Assembly (NCBI GenBank): GCA_038496445.1
Contig: JALMLS010000123.1
Coordinates: 21,165 to 85,164, forward strand
Direction of reading: 5' to 3'
Source: Trichosphaerium sp. ATCC 40318
Lineage: Eukaryota > Discosea > Flabellinia > Trichosidae
DNA: 64,000 bases
This document shows, piece by piece, positions 46,901 to 60,400 of this stretch (positions are counted from its first letter, which is position 1; each line of letters begins with the position of its first letter). A program made the position numbers and the translations under genes. The notes under the pieces were generated by a model. It worked only from the letters and a program-made list of their open reading frames with translations, was not told the DNA's origin and did not search any database.

Positions 46901-49900
46901 GTACAATTCAAAATATTTTCCTGATTTTTACTTACATGAACATCAAGGAGAACACTGGTAATTAAGAATATTGTAAAATTCCTTGTAGCTGCTGAGGATG
47001 TTATTGAAGATTTTGATATACCAAAGGTTCCAACCATAGATAGTATTCTCGTTGAGCTCACCAACCAAGACCATGACACATTACGCCGTATTTGCCTTGA
47101 AATTGTTCAAGAGTATGTGGCACGTGCTGAAAGTGCTCAGGTTAAGACTGCTGTATGTTCATCAAGCCATAATATCATCCATCCTCTAACCACCATTTTA
47201 ATAGTACCAGAAGCACCTAGCGAGCAGGAATGCACCTTTTGGTGTCATGTCAGCACTTGGCAGCACTAGTCTCAAAACTGTTGGTGCTGCCTTAGAGACT
47301 ATGCTTGTACGTCGTTTTCTGGCGGAGTCAAAGAGTTCTAATATCAATTAAATAGGTTCTTATTGAAACAGGCACTACTGAGGCTAATATTGCGGGCAAC
47401 GCAAGAGTTCGTGATATGATAATCAACTTCTTAAGCACACGAGAAAACCCAGAGTTCTTTATTGACATTGTGCGTATCTTGAATACTGAAAAGCATGTTT
47501 TGCGTGAAAGATTGCGCGCAACAAATGATAGCGTACCACGAGATGACTCTCGCTTACGTGGAGAAATGAATTCACAAAGGGCAGGCGAAGATAAGGTACA
47601 TTCTGATTGTAAGCTACGCATTCTAACTTTGTATCAGACAATCGCACCAAGTATCAGCGCCAATCTGGCACAAGTAGTTACAGCACAAACTGTTGATGCA
47701 GCTGGTTCTGCAGTAGCTGGAGGTACACTATTGAGTCAAAGACCAAAGCTAAATAGTTCATATTAGGTTTGATAATTGAAAGAGAAATCGCACCTTGTGC
47801 CTATCTAGCGTTTAGATTACTCCGTGTTCTAGCTACTGATGATGATACTGATAAATCTCAGTTAACTGGTAGAACGTTTAGGGTAAAGATAAAAGTGCCA
47901 CCAATATGTTTTAACTAAGCCTCTTTATAGTCATTGCTTTTAAGACCTGGAACAAATATTCTACGAAATGTTGTTGGATTCGTGAAGCTTTACGAAGGCC
48001 TTATCACACGTGATAATGTTGTAATGGCAACTCTAATGTTCAATACACTACGCAGTTTTGTTAAACAAGCACCAGAGAACCAGATCGTAGTGGTACGCAT
48101 TGACAAAAAAGTAACTGATTTTTTCTTTGCCTAACAAAAAAATTAGACCCAACTACAAATGTTTTCTGTTGTGGATACCGTTCTTGCCCTAGTAGGAGCT
48201 GTGCATCTCAAGGTACGTATCTCAATAGTGTGAGTTTGTTTGTATCTGAATCCATTGATAGGGAGCTGTTATAGAATTTTTACTGGCTTTGATTGAAGAT
48301 GCTGACACTCAAGTCATTGAAGCTGTATTAAATAACATGGATCTTAGTGCGCTGGTACTGCAATGCTATAGATTTTATGAAAACTCAAAAGGCTTTGTTT
48401 TTAGCAAACGAATTGCTCTTTACTTGGAAAGAACAGTCAAGGAGATGTGATTACCCTGGCAGCGGCATCTTACAGGCTTGTAAAGTCATTAGCTGATCAT
48501 TCCTACACAACAGGTGTAAACACTGATTCAGCAAAGAAATTGCAGAAAATACTTGTTCGTTGCGAAGAGTACTGTGAGCATCGTATTGCTAGCATAGAAG
48601 TAATTAAGAACAAAAAAATAGAAAAGGTAATCAATTTTGTTGCATTTCTTTTTTCCTTTTGTAGAAAACACATTTCAACTGCTGCTCTGACTTTGTCATT
48701 AGATCTACTTTCCAATATCAACAAAGGTTCTTAAAGGCGGATCCAGGCTCACACGTAAGAAACATGGAAAGCGTAAAGAGCGTGACTTAGCAGCAAAACT
48801 AAGTTCTGCCATTGAGGCGTCCGGAATAGATTGGTATGAAAGTTGTACTTTCTTACAACTTGTGTTTCAACAAATTCGTCTTTTTTTCTGAGTCTTTCCA
48901 TTCCAATGTTGGTAATTTTTTTAAATTATTTTTAGGCGTAAACCAGCTGAAAAAGTAGATGCTCTTATTGATTGGAGCGAAGATGTATTGGCAGAAATGG
49001 ATGTTACTGGAAGTTTCAAGAAGGGTTACTTTTATCCAGTATTTAAATACTCTGCGATATGGTGGTGGACATCATTGATACTAGCGATAATTATAAACTT
49101 TATAACATTAACAACTCGTTCAAGAATAGTATCATCAACGTAAGTTCTCTGCTTTTTTATAATTCCCTTTATTTTTTTTTGGTGTCATCACTAATACATG
49201 TTATAGTCCTTTTGTATGGCGTCTTACAGGAACAATACTTGGTGCTTGTGAAACTGTATCAACTATGCTTATGCTGCTGACATACTTACTGAAGCATGGT
49301 GCTGTTATTGTTCGTAGAAACTGGAGAAAGAGCGTTTATTTTCCGGAAAACGCTACTTTCTTATTATCAACTTGGAAACAAATCTCTGTACGTCTATCCC
49401 ACGTGTTTACTATCCTGAGCTTATATATTACTGACCTAGGCTACTATGAGTCGCAATAAGAAATTGTCTCCACTGTCATACGTACTGAGGGGTGCTGGGT
49501 ATTTACTAGTTGATCCGTTGACTATTTTTTATTTGCTTGCTGTTGTTTTTTCTTTGCTTGGGAACTTCCTATCAACGTTCTTCTTTGCGTTTCATCTATT
49601 CTTGTTCATCGTGAGATCAAAGCAAGTAAAAACTGTTCTAAAGGCTCTGTACGTCAATTGGAAGTTACTATTTATCTTGGTACGTATTAATGATTCATTG
49701 TTTACTTGGCTTAGCTGTATGCTAATATTTTTGTTTTACTAAATAGGTTGTTGTATTGATGGATGTTTTATTGGTTTTCTCTGTTTTTTCTATACTGTTC
49801 TTCCAGAGATACTACAATACAGATTCAGGGACTTACTGTGATACATTAGTACAGTGTCTCGTAACTAATTTGTTCTTTGGGTACGTGCCTGATATTGTAG

Positions 49901-50781
49901 ATGACGATGTTCTTACTTGGTTACTTTTTTTAGTGTACCAGCCGAAGGTGGCATTTTCGAGTTTTTAGAGCCATACCAATGGTTCCGAGGTAATGTTAAT
50001 AGATGGGCATATCTTGCATGGAACATGTTGTTTCATTTCACTATTGCCATTATCGTCCTTAATGTTATTCTTGCTGTTATTGTTGATACCTTTTCACGTG
50101 CGTTTTTTTGAATAGAATTGTTCCTTGCTTTGCTGACTTGTGTAGAATTTCGAGAGTCAACGCAAGAAACGAAAGAAGAGGCATATAATAGTTGTTTTAT
50201 ATGCTCAATTGATAGAGACGTTTTTGGTACAAAAGGCCGAGGTAAACAACTAGTAAACTTTTTTTTGTTTTGTATGGCTGATTTTCTTTTCTTTTAGACT
50301 TTAATCTCCACATTGAGAAAGAGCACAATCCTCTCCATTATTTATATTACTTTATCTACCTAAAAGATCTCGTACAACGTGCAAAAACAGATGAGAGGTT
50401 ATCACTAGTAGAAAGAGACATCTACAAAAAGGTAAACACGTGCTTGACAAACTTGCTTTCCCTTAACATTGTTGGTTTAAGATACAAGATCAACAGTACG
50501 CAAAGTTCTTTCCTATAGGGAGAGCGTCTATATTAGAAGCAGAAGAAGAGGAAGAAGAGAACGTAGGAACGCAGATGCAACAAAAAGTGGATCTACTTGA
50601 TGTTAAAACTGATGAGTTGCTATTAATGCAACAAAAGATAAACGATGTATCAAATAATGCTGCTCACGACCATGCTTCTATCCTAGAAGAAGTACGTTAG
50701 GATACTACCCTTTGTCTGTATTGTACTTACTCCTTGTAGATTGCCTCACTACGAAAACGATTGAAGGTAAAACAGAAGTGA
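40993..50781 (+). CDS. Inositol 1,4,5-trisphosphate receptor-type calcium channel
   Basis: A large ER or vesicle Ca2+ channel. The ATG at 40993 gives MEGETKVLKSGDFVLCFSEA. The suppressor/MIR region shows CVFKLVPAVQLFLNNGK, DIVYGQILQLQFVHPQ, VENGDKVRLEHVQSGKFLHQ and KLRLFGTHQYLALKEVEKQP. RIH-type helical domains follow through about 48800 (for example VLHCLSDIVACTKPQAEDPV, YLDEVYLNTESSVQVLPSVL-like segments). The membrane domain starts near 49050. Pore region: DTLVQCLVTNLFFG joins across an intron (49881-49933) to VPAEGGIFEFLEPYQWF, then MLFHFTIAIIVLNVILAVIV followed by DTFS. The linker carries the Cys2-His2 site: CFICSIDRDVFG...HIEKEHNPLHYLYYF. A C-terminal acidic coiled coil (ILEAEEEEEENVG; LLDVKTDELLLMQQKINDVS) ends RKRLKVKQK. 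The HIEKEHN element is IP3R/RyR-specific. About 40 small introns. Confidence 0.88.
49941..49964 (+). other. Pore selectivity-filter codons (A-E-G-G-I-F-E-F)
   Basis: At the position of GGGVGD (IP3R) or GGGIGDE (RyR) this channel reads AEGGIFEF. Alignment is anchored by the upstream DTLVQCLVTN and the downstream IVLNVILAVIVDTF helix. Confidence 0.7.
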
Positions 50782-50799
50782 GCTCCTTTTGTAGTTGTG

Positions 50800-50805
50800 A
50801 ATAAA
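50800..50805 (+). terminator. AATAAA poly(A) signal after the IP3R-type gene
   Basis: AATAAA 18 nt past the stop; the next start codon is only 88 nt further on, so both 3' and 5' UTRs must be very short. Confidence 0.4.
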
Positions 50806-50892
50806 GCTTGTAAATTATGTACACTTTAAGCCACCCCAAGTCTTATGTGCCTTAAATAGATTTTGTTTTTACACACTGTACTCTCTTTTACA

Positions 50893-53800
50893 ATGTCAAG
50901 TTCCAACGCAACTCTGAACGTTGGTATAATTGGATTTGGTACATTTGGACAATTCTTGGCTAGAAGATTTTCAAAATGTAGTAATGTAACACTGTACGCT
51001 ATGTCTAGAGGCGATTATACCAAAAAGGCAGCGGTACGACGTATTCACTACATTTACACGTAATTTTAATAACCCTCGACGTTATGACGCTAACACACGA
51101 TTAGGAGTGTGGTATTAAGCGCTATTATCGCTACGATGAGGCAAACAAGTTCTTTGAAGAGGTACGCGTATGTCAAATTACGAAATGCGCTCAAAACCCT
51201 CTCCTTAGAAAATAGATTGCGTCATACTGGCTGTCAGTATTCTATCATTTAAATCGGTTCTCTTAAGGTATGGCATTTAATGATCTTTGAAGCTGTTCAC
51301 TGGAAACGCCGCTAACGACTAGTCTATAGTCTCCCTTTGGATAAATTTGCAGACCGGTTAGTGGTCGACGTACTTTCTGTAAAATGTCATCCTAAAGGCA
51401 CGTGCACTAGCTGTTGATAGCTATAAATATAGTATTCACTTACAGTTTTCTTTTTCAGAGATCCTCACAGAACATCTTCCTTCTTCTGCTGATATGTACG
51501 TCGTTAAAGCTTCCATAATACTTTAAAATATCTCACATGGTACAAAGACTTTGCACACATCCCATGTTCGGTCCTGACTCAGGGAAGAATTCTTGGTAAG
51601 AAATAACATTTTCTTGATAACTTTCTTGCTTTTATTGACACTTCTCCCCACTAGGAAGGATCTCATATGTGTATATGAGAAAGTCCGTATTACAAATGAC
51701 GCAAGATGTTCCTCTTTTTTGGATTTGTTCTCTTCAGAAGGTTGTAAGATGGAAGTATTGACTTGTGAAGAACACGACAGATTTGTATGACAAAGAACTA
51801 GCTACCAAAACCAATCTAACAACTTTCATTTGTAGGGAGCTCAGAGCCAGTTTATTACCCATACCACGGGCCGTATGTTATCTGCATTGGTAAGTTTAAC
51901 TCATTGAAGATTGAATTTTTTTGACACGTGTTGTAGAACGTTGAGAAAACGCCTATAAACACAAAAGGTTTTGACATGTTACTTGGTCTTGTTGAGAATA
52001 CAATTCATGATAGTTTCGATCTATACTTTGGTCTTTACAAGTGCGTTTATTAGTACATTCCATTCTATTGTTCCTGAGTGACATAACTAGGTACAACCCA
52101 AATGCTCACCAAGTACTTGAAAACCTTAAAAAATCAGTCGAAATTGTTCATTCACAACTCCGTGCAAAAGAACGTGAAACTACAAACGACTTGGTTCATG
52201 AGTTTAGTAATGATGTAACATCAATACAGCCTTCGGCCACAATGGCAGTAAACCAACTAAGAATCGAGCTAGAACAACAAGGCAAGTCGAAAATAACTGA
52301 CACAGAATGGTTTTCTTATTTTTTTCCGAACAGGTCAAACCATTATTAAGTTCAATGTTGGAGAACCAGATTACCCAATGCCAAAAGCAGTACAAGAAGC
52401 GGTTGTAGAGGCAGTAGGAAAGGGAAAGACTTTATACACTGAGGTAAGAATCCAACTTCAAAACTCAGTGCACTTAATATTGATTAGAGCGCTGGTACCT
52501 TGGATTTACGCAATGCAATCCAAAAACACTTGCTCGAAAGAAAAGGATTGAATTACGGAACAAATGAGATTCTTGTAACAAGTGGTGGTAAACAGGCACT
52601 ATTTGAAGCTGTTAGGGCACTTGTAGGTCCAGGAGATGAAGTAGTCATACCAAAACCATACTATGTTAGTACTTTTTTACATTTGGTTTTAAAACAATTT
52701 GCTGATTGGATTGCTAGGTTAGCTACCCTGCTATGATACATTTCTCTAGGGGTATTCCTCGTTATATTGAATCAAGTGTTGAATCAGGATACAGGCTACC
52801 AGTCAAGGGTATTGAAGAAGCACTGAACAGTCAAACAAAGCTTATAATGTTCAGCAACCCTTGCAATCCAACAGGTACATCTACGTTACTGCTAGATCTT
52901 TACTATCACTTTGTTTTTTACAAACTTATACCAATCCAATATACTCACGGTTTGTTTAGGCACTGGTAAGTGTTAAGTTTTGAAGTGAAGTTAGTGGAAT
53001 ACAAGCGTCAAACTAACTTTTTGTTATTTCAGTGTTTTCTCGCGAAGATCTTGAAGCGCTAGCTGAAGTTTTAGAGCGACCTGAGTACCGACACATATAC
53101 GTTGTCAGGTACGCATGTTCTTTTATTCTTATTAATGTAATGATAGTGACGAGATTTATGAACGCATTCTATTCGATGACACAAAGCACGTTTCATTTGC
53201 AAAACTGAAAGGTAAACAATAAAACTTGCATTGTTTTTAATAACCTCTACAGGCATGAAGGAGCGTACCATTTCAATAAATGGTTTCAGTAAAGCATATG
53301 CTATGACTGGACTAAGATTAGGGTATGAGTTGGTTTGAGCCTTCATCTTTTAAAGTAATTTTTGAAATAATGTTTACGTTAAATGTTTCTTATTAGTTAC
53401 ATGGCGGCACCAGCAAAGATTGTTAAAATGTGCCTTAAGATCCAACAATTGATTACGTCATGTGCTTCGAGTATTGCACAACATGCTGGAATTTACGCAC
53501 TAGCACTCCCATACGACGTAAGATCTATCATTTACACCCTCGTTTTGGCTTTTTTGTTTAATTATTACTCTACAGGTGATTCAAGAAAACGTTCTAGAAA
53601 TGAAAGCAAGAAAGAATCTAATGATGGGTATTTTACGAACAATACCTGGGCTAGGATTATACGAACCTCGTGGTGCCTTCTACATTTTCCCTACAATAAC
53701 AGGTACATAAAAATCGCAAAGTGCTACGTTTTTTTTCTTGTTCGGAAATGAACTTCGGGCGCACGTGATACACGTGACGATAATATTTGATACAGTGTTT

Positions 53801-54046
53801 CTAAGTGTGATTTTATTCAATCTTACTTTGTTTGTAGACCTCTTGGGAAAGTCATACAAGGGAAAGAAAATTAACTCTGATATGGATTTCTGTTCCACCT
53901 TTCTTCAAGCGTATCAAGTAGCATTAGTACCTGGTACTGGATTTGGTTGCTCTAATGCGTTTCGTATTGCATATGTAACAAACCAAGAAACATTAAAGGA
54001 AGGATTGACACGCCTGAAGGCATTTGTCAACGAACTGACGGATTGA
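50893..54046 (+). CDS. Bifunctional arogenate/prephenate dehydrogenase - class I aminotransferase fusion
   Basis: Residues 1 to about 280 are a TyrA dehydrogenase of the plant-type arogenate subgroup: LNVGIIGFGTFGQFLARRFS (NAD(P) loop), DCVILAVSILSFKSVL, HPMFGPDSGKNSWKDL, FFSSEGC-like FSSEGCKMEVLTCEEHD, SQFITHTTGRMLSALN and NTKGFDMLLGLVENTIHDSF. After a helical linker comes a PLP aminotransferase: IIKFNVGEPDYPMPKAV, LVTSGGKQALFEAVRALVGP, VIPKPYYVSYPAMI, LIMFSNPCNPTGTVFS, VVSDEIYERILFDD, SINGFSKAYAMTGLRLGYMA (PLP lysine in GFSKAYAMTG) and SNAFRIAYVTNQETLKEG. The linker exon reads straight from one domain into the other, with a GC-AG intron at 52282-52333. If the aminotransferase uses prephenate, the two halves perform consecutive steps to tyrosine. 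About 680 residues, no clear targeting peptide. Confidence 0.88.
52282..52333 (+). other. GC-AG intron in the dehydrogenase-aminotransferase gene (52 nt)
   Basis: The exon ends CAACAAG, the intron opens GCAAGTCGA and closes GAACAG. Joining gives EQQGQTIIKFNVGEPDYP. Using the GT four bases later shifts the frame into a stop. Confidence 0.85.
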
Positions 54047-54453
54047 CCAAAACAATAAACTTAGAGTTCCACAAAGTGGGTTGCACTGAACCTATGGTTA
54101 TTTTAGAAAATCACGTGTTTTGTCCCTCCATGAACATAAAAACTATCACTTCTTGTTACGACTATTCTTAGTGATGGCAATGATAATAGTTTCCCTACCC
54201 AAACTATTTGTACCGATGCAAATAGGCTCTTGAGATTATAGTATGAACAGGGGTTTTTGTGATTGATTGTAATGTTAAAGGACTAGCTAGTATATAATAC
54301 GTTTCAATTGCAGTCAACATGGTCCATACATGCACAAACAACTACTCTAGTACAACATAAAATCAGCTGGAATTGTCTAACGAGACGAGTAAACTTGTTG
54401 TGACTTTTTTTTTTTGTAAAGTGTTTGTACATCGCTTTGCTAATAACATTTCT
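54047..54453. other. Convergent intergenic region
   Basis: These 407 bp separate the facing stop codons of the aminotransferase fusion and the helicase gene. One CACGTG lies near 54112 and there is a long T tract near 54406. No gene is recognised. Confidence 0.5.
54054..54059 (+). terminator. AATAAA poly(A) signal after the dehydrogenase-aminotransferase gene
   Basis: AATAAA just 7 nt past the stop codon; if used, the 3' UTR is very short. Confidence 0.35.
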
Positions 54454-57400
54454 TTAATTTTTTTTCTTTCGTACAGTAGAACATACAGGTAAGAATAGAT
54501 CTAAACTACCACTCCTTCTTGACTTATTAGAACAAAGATCAAGTCTCTTAGGAGGTTCAATATAGCCACTAGGATAAACCAACTTGATAAGTACACCAGC
54601 TCTTTTTGAAAACTGTGCAGCATCAGATAATATCTTCAGCCTTGATTTCAAGTTTGGATACTCTTGTATACTCTTTAATATATCTTCTTTACCACGATCA
54701 CGTGATCTACTACTCTTTATATATCTCTGTATAGATCGAACAATATTTATAAGAATCTCAATACCATTTTCTACGTTATCCAAGTTTTGTGAAGATAAAA
54801 AACTACACCATATCTTCCAGTGCCTTGCGAGCAAAGGTTGACTTTGTTCTATTAATAACCGTTAGGCAAAAAGAAAAATAGTGGAGAAAGAAGCAAGAGG
54901 ATAGTATATAAACAGAAACAAATAATAGTTAAAGGTGAAGGTTGCTGTTAGCAACCAACACAGAAATAAAAAAGTTTTTGAGATAATTCTGGGATTGTAC
55001 TTACGATTGAAGGCAGAGTACTGAAGTAGCGCCATGCCATGTACTTTAGCTGCATTATGATGATTTGAATTTGGTTTTACAATATCTACAAGTTTTTCCA
55101 AGCCACCACAAATACGTAAAGATACATGAAGAGAATCTAAACAACTTAGCATTTCACAAAAATAACATAAAACATTCAATTGTTAACAAAAACGGCGCAC
55201 AGTTGTATCTATAATATCTTTTACCTCTTATATTCTTCACTTGTCTAGTAGCTGCTGTTCTGGAGGTTTCAATTTGAAGCAGTGCCAATAAAACAGCAAC
55301 AGAACAAGGTATGCTTCCCAAATGTCTACAAAGTGCTGGGACCATTCCTGAACGTATCATTGCTTTATGCTTACTCGAAATTCCAGCTAAACAAAGAAAA
55401 CAAATTAGTTATGTGTTGAAAGAAAGCACACAAAGAAATTCATAGGTAGATAAAAAACAAGCAAAAATCACGTGATTTTCAGATAATGTTTGAATCATAA
55501 AGCAGTTCAAAAACTTTGTTTTAGCTCGAAAGTCAACCAATATAATTCAATTTCATGACTGCACTCATGACTATCGAAATACATTCACGATTGGTACGAG
55601 CAATATTGCAAATAGAAACAAGTTCAAGCATAATAGAACGTTGCAAGTATCTCATAAAATTCAAAAAGGTAATTCTAAAAAATTATGTACCGTACCTTTA
55701 CACAAAGATACTATAGCCATACAACACATATTTATCTCTTCTGGTGTGCTATCCTTGCTTTCAAGTGATATTTTAAAGTATCTTATAATATCTTCACCAA
55801 AAGGAACCCAATTATCCCAAGCAGTCTCAGCAATATACTGAAAGCCTTCTTTTCTTACGTCCCATTTTGAAGATCTTACAATCTCTAGTACATCAGCTGG
55901 ATACAGATGTGTATTATTTCTGTTCTGTGTTGTTGGTTCTTTTCTAGCTTGTTTACTAGAGTTAGGGTTTGTTGCTGAAGGTTCTACTTTGATATGTTGT
56001 TGCGGTTGTGGCTGAGGAGTCACTTTAGCCTTTTTTTTAGGAGGCAAATTTGGAGGGATTATTGGTCCGGTTCTGTGATCACCATACTTTCTCTTTGCTG
56101 TTTCTCTATCAATCCCGCGACTGGGCCGTTTGAGCTAAAGAAAGAGTAAGGAGAAGAGGTACATATAATAAAAAATAACTGGGTAAAAGAACGTACAGAA
56201 AGTATGGTATGAATAGGTGTTCTATCGTTAAGCTTTTTAGTGACACTTGGCTGCTGAGGTACAGATATATTCTTCAGACGTGATTGTTGCGGTAGAGGTA
56301 GAGATAATGATGATGGAGGCAGTGATAGTACGTCTGTCATGACTTTATCTTTAGCATCCGCATCTCCTGTCTTTTCAACATTTGATGGTAATGCTTCAGT
56401 CATTACTTGATCGCTATCCATACTTTTTGGAGCAACAGCGTCTTCAACAACGTTATTCTCTCCTACATCCATGGCATCAGGTTCAGGTACTTTTTCAGAC
56501 TTGTCATGCACATCAGAAGCCAAAACTTCGATTGTATTTTTCAACTCTGTGCGTTGGTTGGAAAAAACATTTTTAAGGTCTTCCAGCGTAGGCATGTCCC
56601 CAGGGTCGATATATGTTTTCAAATCAGGCACAGTCATAGAAGGCAGCGCTTTGGTGGGCTCTGTCTCTTTCTTGGCCTTAAGGGCTTTTGCTGCGATGAG
56701 CAATTGTTCGAGAGTAGTTGAAGGATGCTTTTTTTTAATATCTCCATCCTCTTCATGTCTTTCAAGTTCTGTTGAAACATGCCAAGCATTTGCCATGCTC
56801 ACCTACTCCAGTATAAATAAGAAATGTAAATCACGTAATACGTACAATATCCTTGAGTGTAAGAGAAAGATCCTTGTCATCTTGCCTGATTGTAATGATG
56901 CTCTAAGAGAAAATATGTTACGAAATTGTTGAGTTGGTTTTGTACCCCTTTTTTGCTAGCTTTAACGCGAAGGTGTTTGCAATTAGCCACAACTTCAAGT
57001 ACATCATCCAATAAAGGGTATTCGCTTATTAGTTTTGGTTCAGATACATTATCAACAGTTATCTCATCTAAGATAGCCTTGGCTCGCACTGTAAAAAGAT
57101 GAGTGCTTTGTGGAATGCTTGGTAAAAGATATCCGTACAGTTTCGTTTCACGTGTTCAACTAGAATCCTCTGATGTAGTTTACGAAGGAAAGCATGATCT
57201 ACTCCTTCCATCTCAGTCTGTAACCTAAAAATAGATATCAGTACAGGGCTTGAATTAAATAAAAAACCGTTGAGAAATTCAAAAGAAAATACTTACTTGT
57301 TACAGAACTGAAAGTACTTAGACAGGCGATTAAACAATCTCCGCATACTACTAGGTTCTAAATTAGCGATGACCTGGTGGATGTTCTCTTCTTTGACGCC

Positions 57401-60400
57401 TAATAATTACGTGAGAAGGGGAGTAGTACAAAAGCGAAATCTGGACGGCGAGCGCCAATCCAAACATGCCAATTTGTAATTACCTAGAACACCTATAATT
57501 TTCTGGAATAACTGTCGCATCTGTGGTTCGGCCTCACCATCACATAGGGACTTGAGAGTTGTTGAACCGTAATATTTAGCGAAAGTACTTGCTATTTGAG
57601 ATTTGGAGTTTGCAAAATCAACAACATGAACATGTCGTTTGCCCTTAAAAGATTTTGTTTAGAAGGCAAAAAAAAAGTATGGCAACTTCTGACGTTGAGT
57701 AGTACCTGACAAACTCTGCTGAGCCTACCAAGCGTCTGTACAACACTACATCCAGTAATTTTCTTATCAAGGTACATAAAAGCTAATGAAGGCTCATCAA
57801 AACCTGTCCGTAACTTTTCTGCAACAATGACCATTTTAATATTGGGTAACGCTCTAAAGGCTCTAACTGGATCCTTTGCATACGGACCTACAATACAAAA
57901 TAAATAAAGACGCACCATTAAAGTCTTCAAATATGTACTAACCATTTATCTTTACATCTCTTTCGGATAGTGCTTCTTCTTTGTAAATAAATGGGGTAAA
58001 GGCACAAACAATACCGAATCTCTAAAATAAGAAAAAAATCAGAAAGTCAAAGCACGAAAACAAGCGATCTCAGTGGAGGTTTTCGTTAAAGAACGGACCT
58101 GGTCTTCTGGTAGTGTTGCTATTAAGTCCTCAAACGCTTTTTTGTACAAAATAATCTGCGCTCTTCCACCAGTAACAACCATCGCTTTAGGTATGAACGT
58201 AGGAGTAGCCAGTTTGGTGTACTGCTCCAAATAATGCTCAAGCATAAATGAAGCCTTGGCGTTGATAGTGCCTTGGTCAAGTTTTGTATGCGCTAATAAT
58301 ACACGTGTTGCAGCAAGACCTTTGCATTATGGTTAAATGGATGGACAACAAAAAGCATTTTCAAAAGAACATACCAGCCTTGTAAACCTTGCTCTCTTCA
58401 CCATCAGATTTTAGCTTTAATTTTGTCAAAGAACCAACTGTAGCATAATGCGATAGAACATCCAGAATAACGCCATCTTTGATGGCATTCTATAAGGTTC
58501 ATGAGTTGTTCAACAACAAAATGTTTTCTGAAGGAAAATTGTCTCTTACCTCCATTGAGTACACGTAAAAAGGAGACACAGTCTTTTCTGGACCTTTATC
58601 AGGTACACCAAACATCTCCAGTGCGTTTTGCGAAGGTGTACAAGTAAAACTAAAGTAAGTGATCTGCTTAGACTGCCGTGTTTCTCCAGTAAGGAACTTG
58701 TGTAATTGCCTTGTAACAATCTTCCCCTAAACATTTTATACTTAACAACACGTCCAAACAAAATACAAAAAATACATACATGCGTTCTATGACACTCATC
58801 GGCAATGATAGCAATTCTGTGCTTAGAATCGAAGAAGGTAGGAATTGCCAAATGACCAAATTTTTGAATGGTAGTAACAACAACACTAAAACAAAAAAAA
58901 AGTCAAAGAATATTCATAGGTTAAAAATAGAGTTCTGTTACAAACAGTACTGACTAGAAAAAAAAAACTGGGTTAGTACCGCCATGATCCAGAGGTCAAA
59001 AGGAGTTGTAAGTGTCTTGCATTTGTTGCATGAGAAACATCGTATACGTTATGCATATGAAGGAAACTAGTAACAACTGTATTAAGTTGTTTGTCCAAAT
59101 GACGTCTGTCATTAAGAATGAGGATTGTGTGGAACATATTCTCACCACTCTCTGTCTGAAACAATACATTATCAATCATATCCCGGCGGGTTTTTTGAAA
59201 TTATGCATACCTGTAGCCGGTAGAGATTATAAGCCAGAGATGCTATAGTTATCGATTTTCCGCTACCTGCAATAAGAATTAATGGTTGTTCGTGTTTGTC
59301 TTGGCTTGCCTGCTGCATGTTGGATCAGGTAGTTACCCTTATCGCTAACTCTATCTCCAGGTAGCTTCATAACATCATCTAAGAGCCTGAATACCGTTTC
59401 CCATTGTTGTTTTCTGGGTGTAATATTCTTAAAGCTAGCCTTTACTTTTTCTTCAAGTTTGTCAATATCCTTCACAGTAATAACCTCCTCTAAAAACCGC
59501 ACGTGTCATTAATTGTTATCAAAGAAACCAATCAACGTACCACTACTGAGGTTTGACGGAGGTGCTTTGAGTTGAAGTTGGGCTACATCAGTGACATCCA
59601 TAGCCTACAGTGAAAGAACAAGGTCAAAAAAAAAACTTAGCAAGAAAAAAAACCAAAGTACATCTGCGACTTCTTCAACACTATCCTCATCATCTGAATC
59701 ATCGAAACTAACCGAAGAAGAATCAGATGCTACCAAAGAACGCCCTTGATCTGGTTTTAAAGCGTTATCTTCATCGTCCTTTGGTTCAACGATATCGCAG
59801 CTCAGTTTTCTGTGATCTAGTATAAAGTATTGCTCAGCGTCCTCACCCAAGTTTGTAACAAGGCTTGGCGTAACGTCCTAAGGGAAATTAAGTAAATAAA
59901 CGCTTCTAGCATTAAAACGAAACAATACGAACACGGTGAGGGTCGACAGAGGAACGTTCGAACCATAGTGGTGTTCTAGGCTTTTCTTTCTTTACGGACA
60001 CCTGTGATTCGGTTACGGCTGCTTTACAAGGCATTGAAGCGCTCTTAAACGGCGTTAATTTTTGCGCTTGACCGGAGGGTGTTCTTATTACCTGTCCTGT
60101 AGGAAAGCTTGATAGTTTGGGTGGTAAGGTGTTGTCTGGCTCTTTTTTTATGAGATTTTGAGATAGAACAGGCTCAGGTTGGGTGTCGGTTGATACACTT
60201 TGAGACTTTGTAACAGGAAGCGCGAGATTAGGGTCCAGCTGCTGTGTGATACTACGCGGGAGATGTACAGAGTTACTGACTGGTTGATTCTGTTGTACTT
60301 TATTTCTGGATGGCGCCATCTTCAGAATACGTATACGGTGGCCTAGAAAAGGGTTTGTAACTAATTGGACTGTTAACTGTAAATACCGATCTTCTTAACC

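Noticed and set aside
49869-49968. Open frame reading FFGYVPDIVDDDVLTWLL as a novel channel filter
   Set aside because: It is the read-through of an intron with donor GTACGT and acceptor TTTTTAG; removing it rejoins the pore with IP3R-like spacing.
54454-56050. ARM/HEAT-like region as a separate gene starting MPPKKKAK
   Set aside because: The frame is open upstream (LKRPSRGIDRETAKRKYGDH) and joins to the preceding exon at a good acceptor; there is no gap for a promoter.
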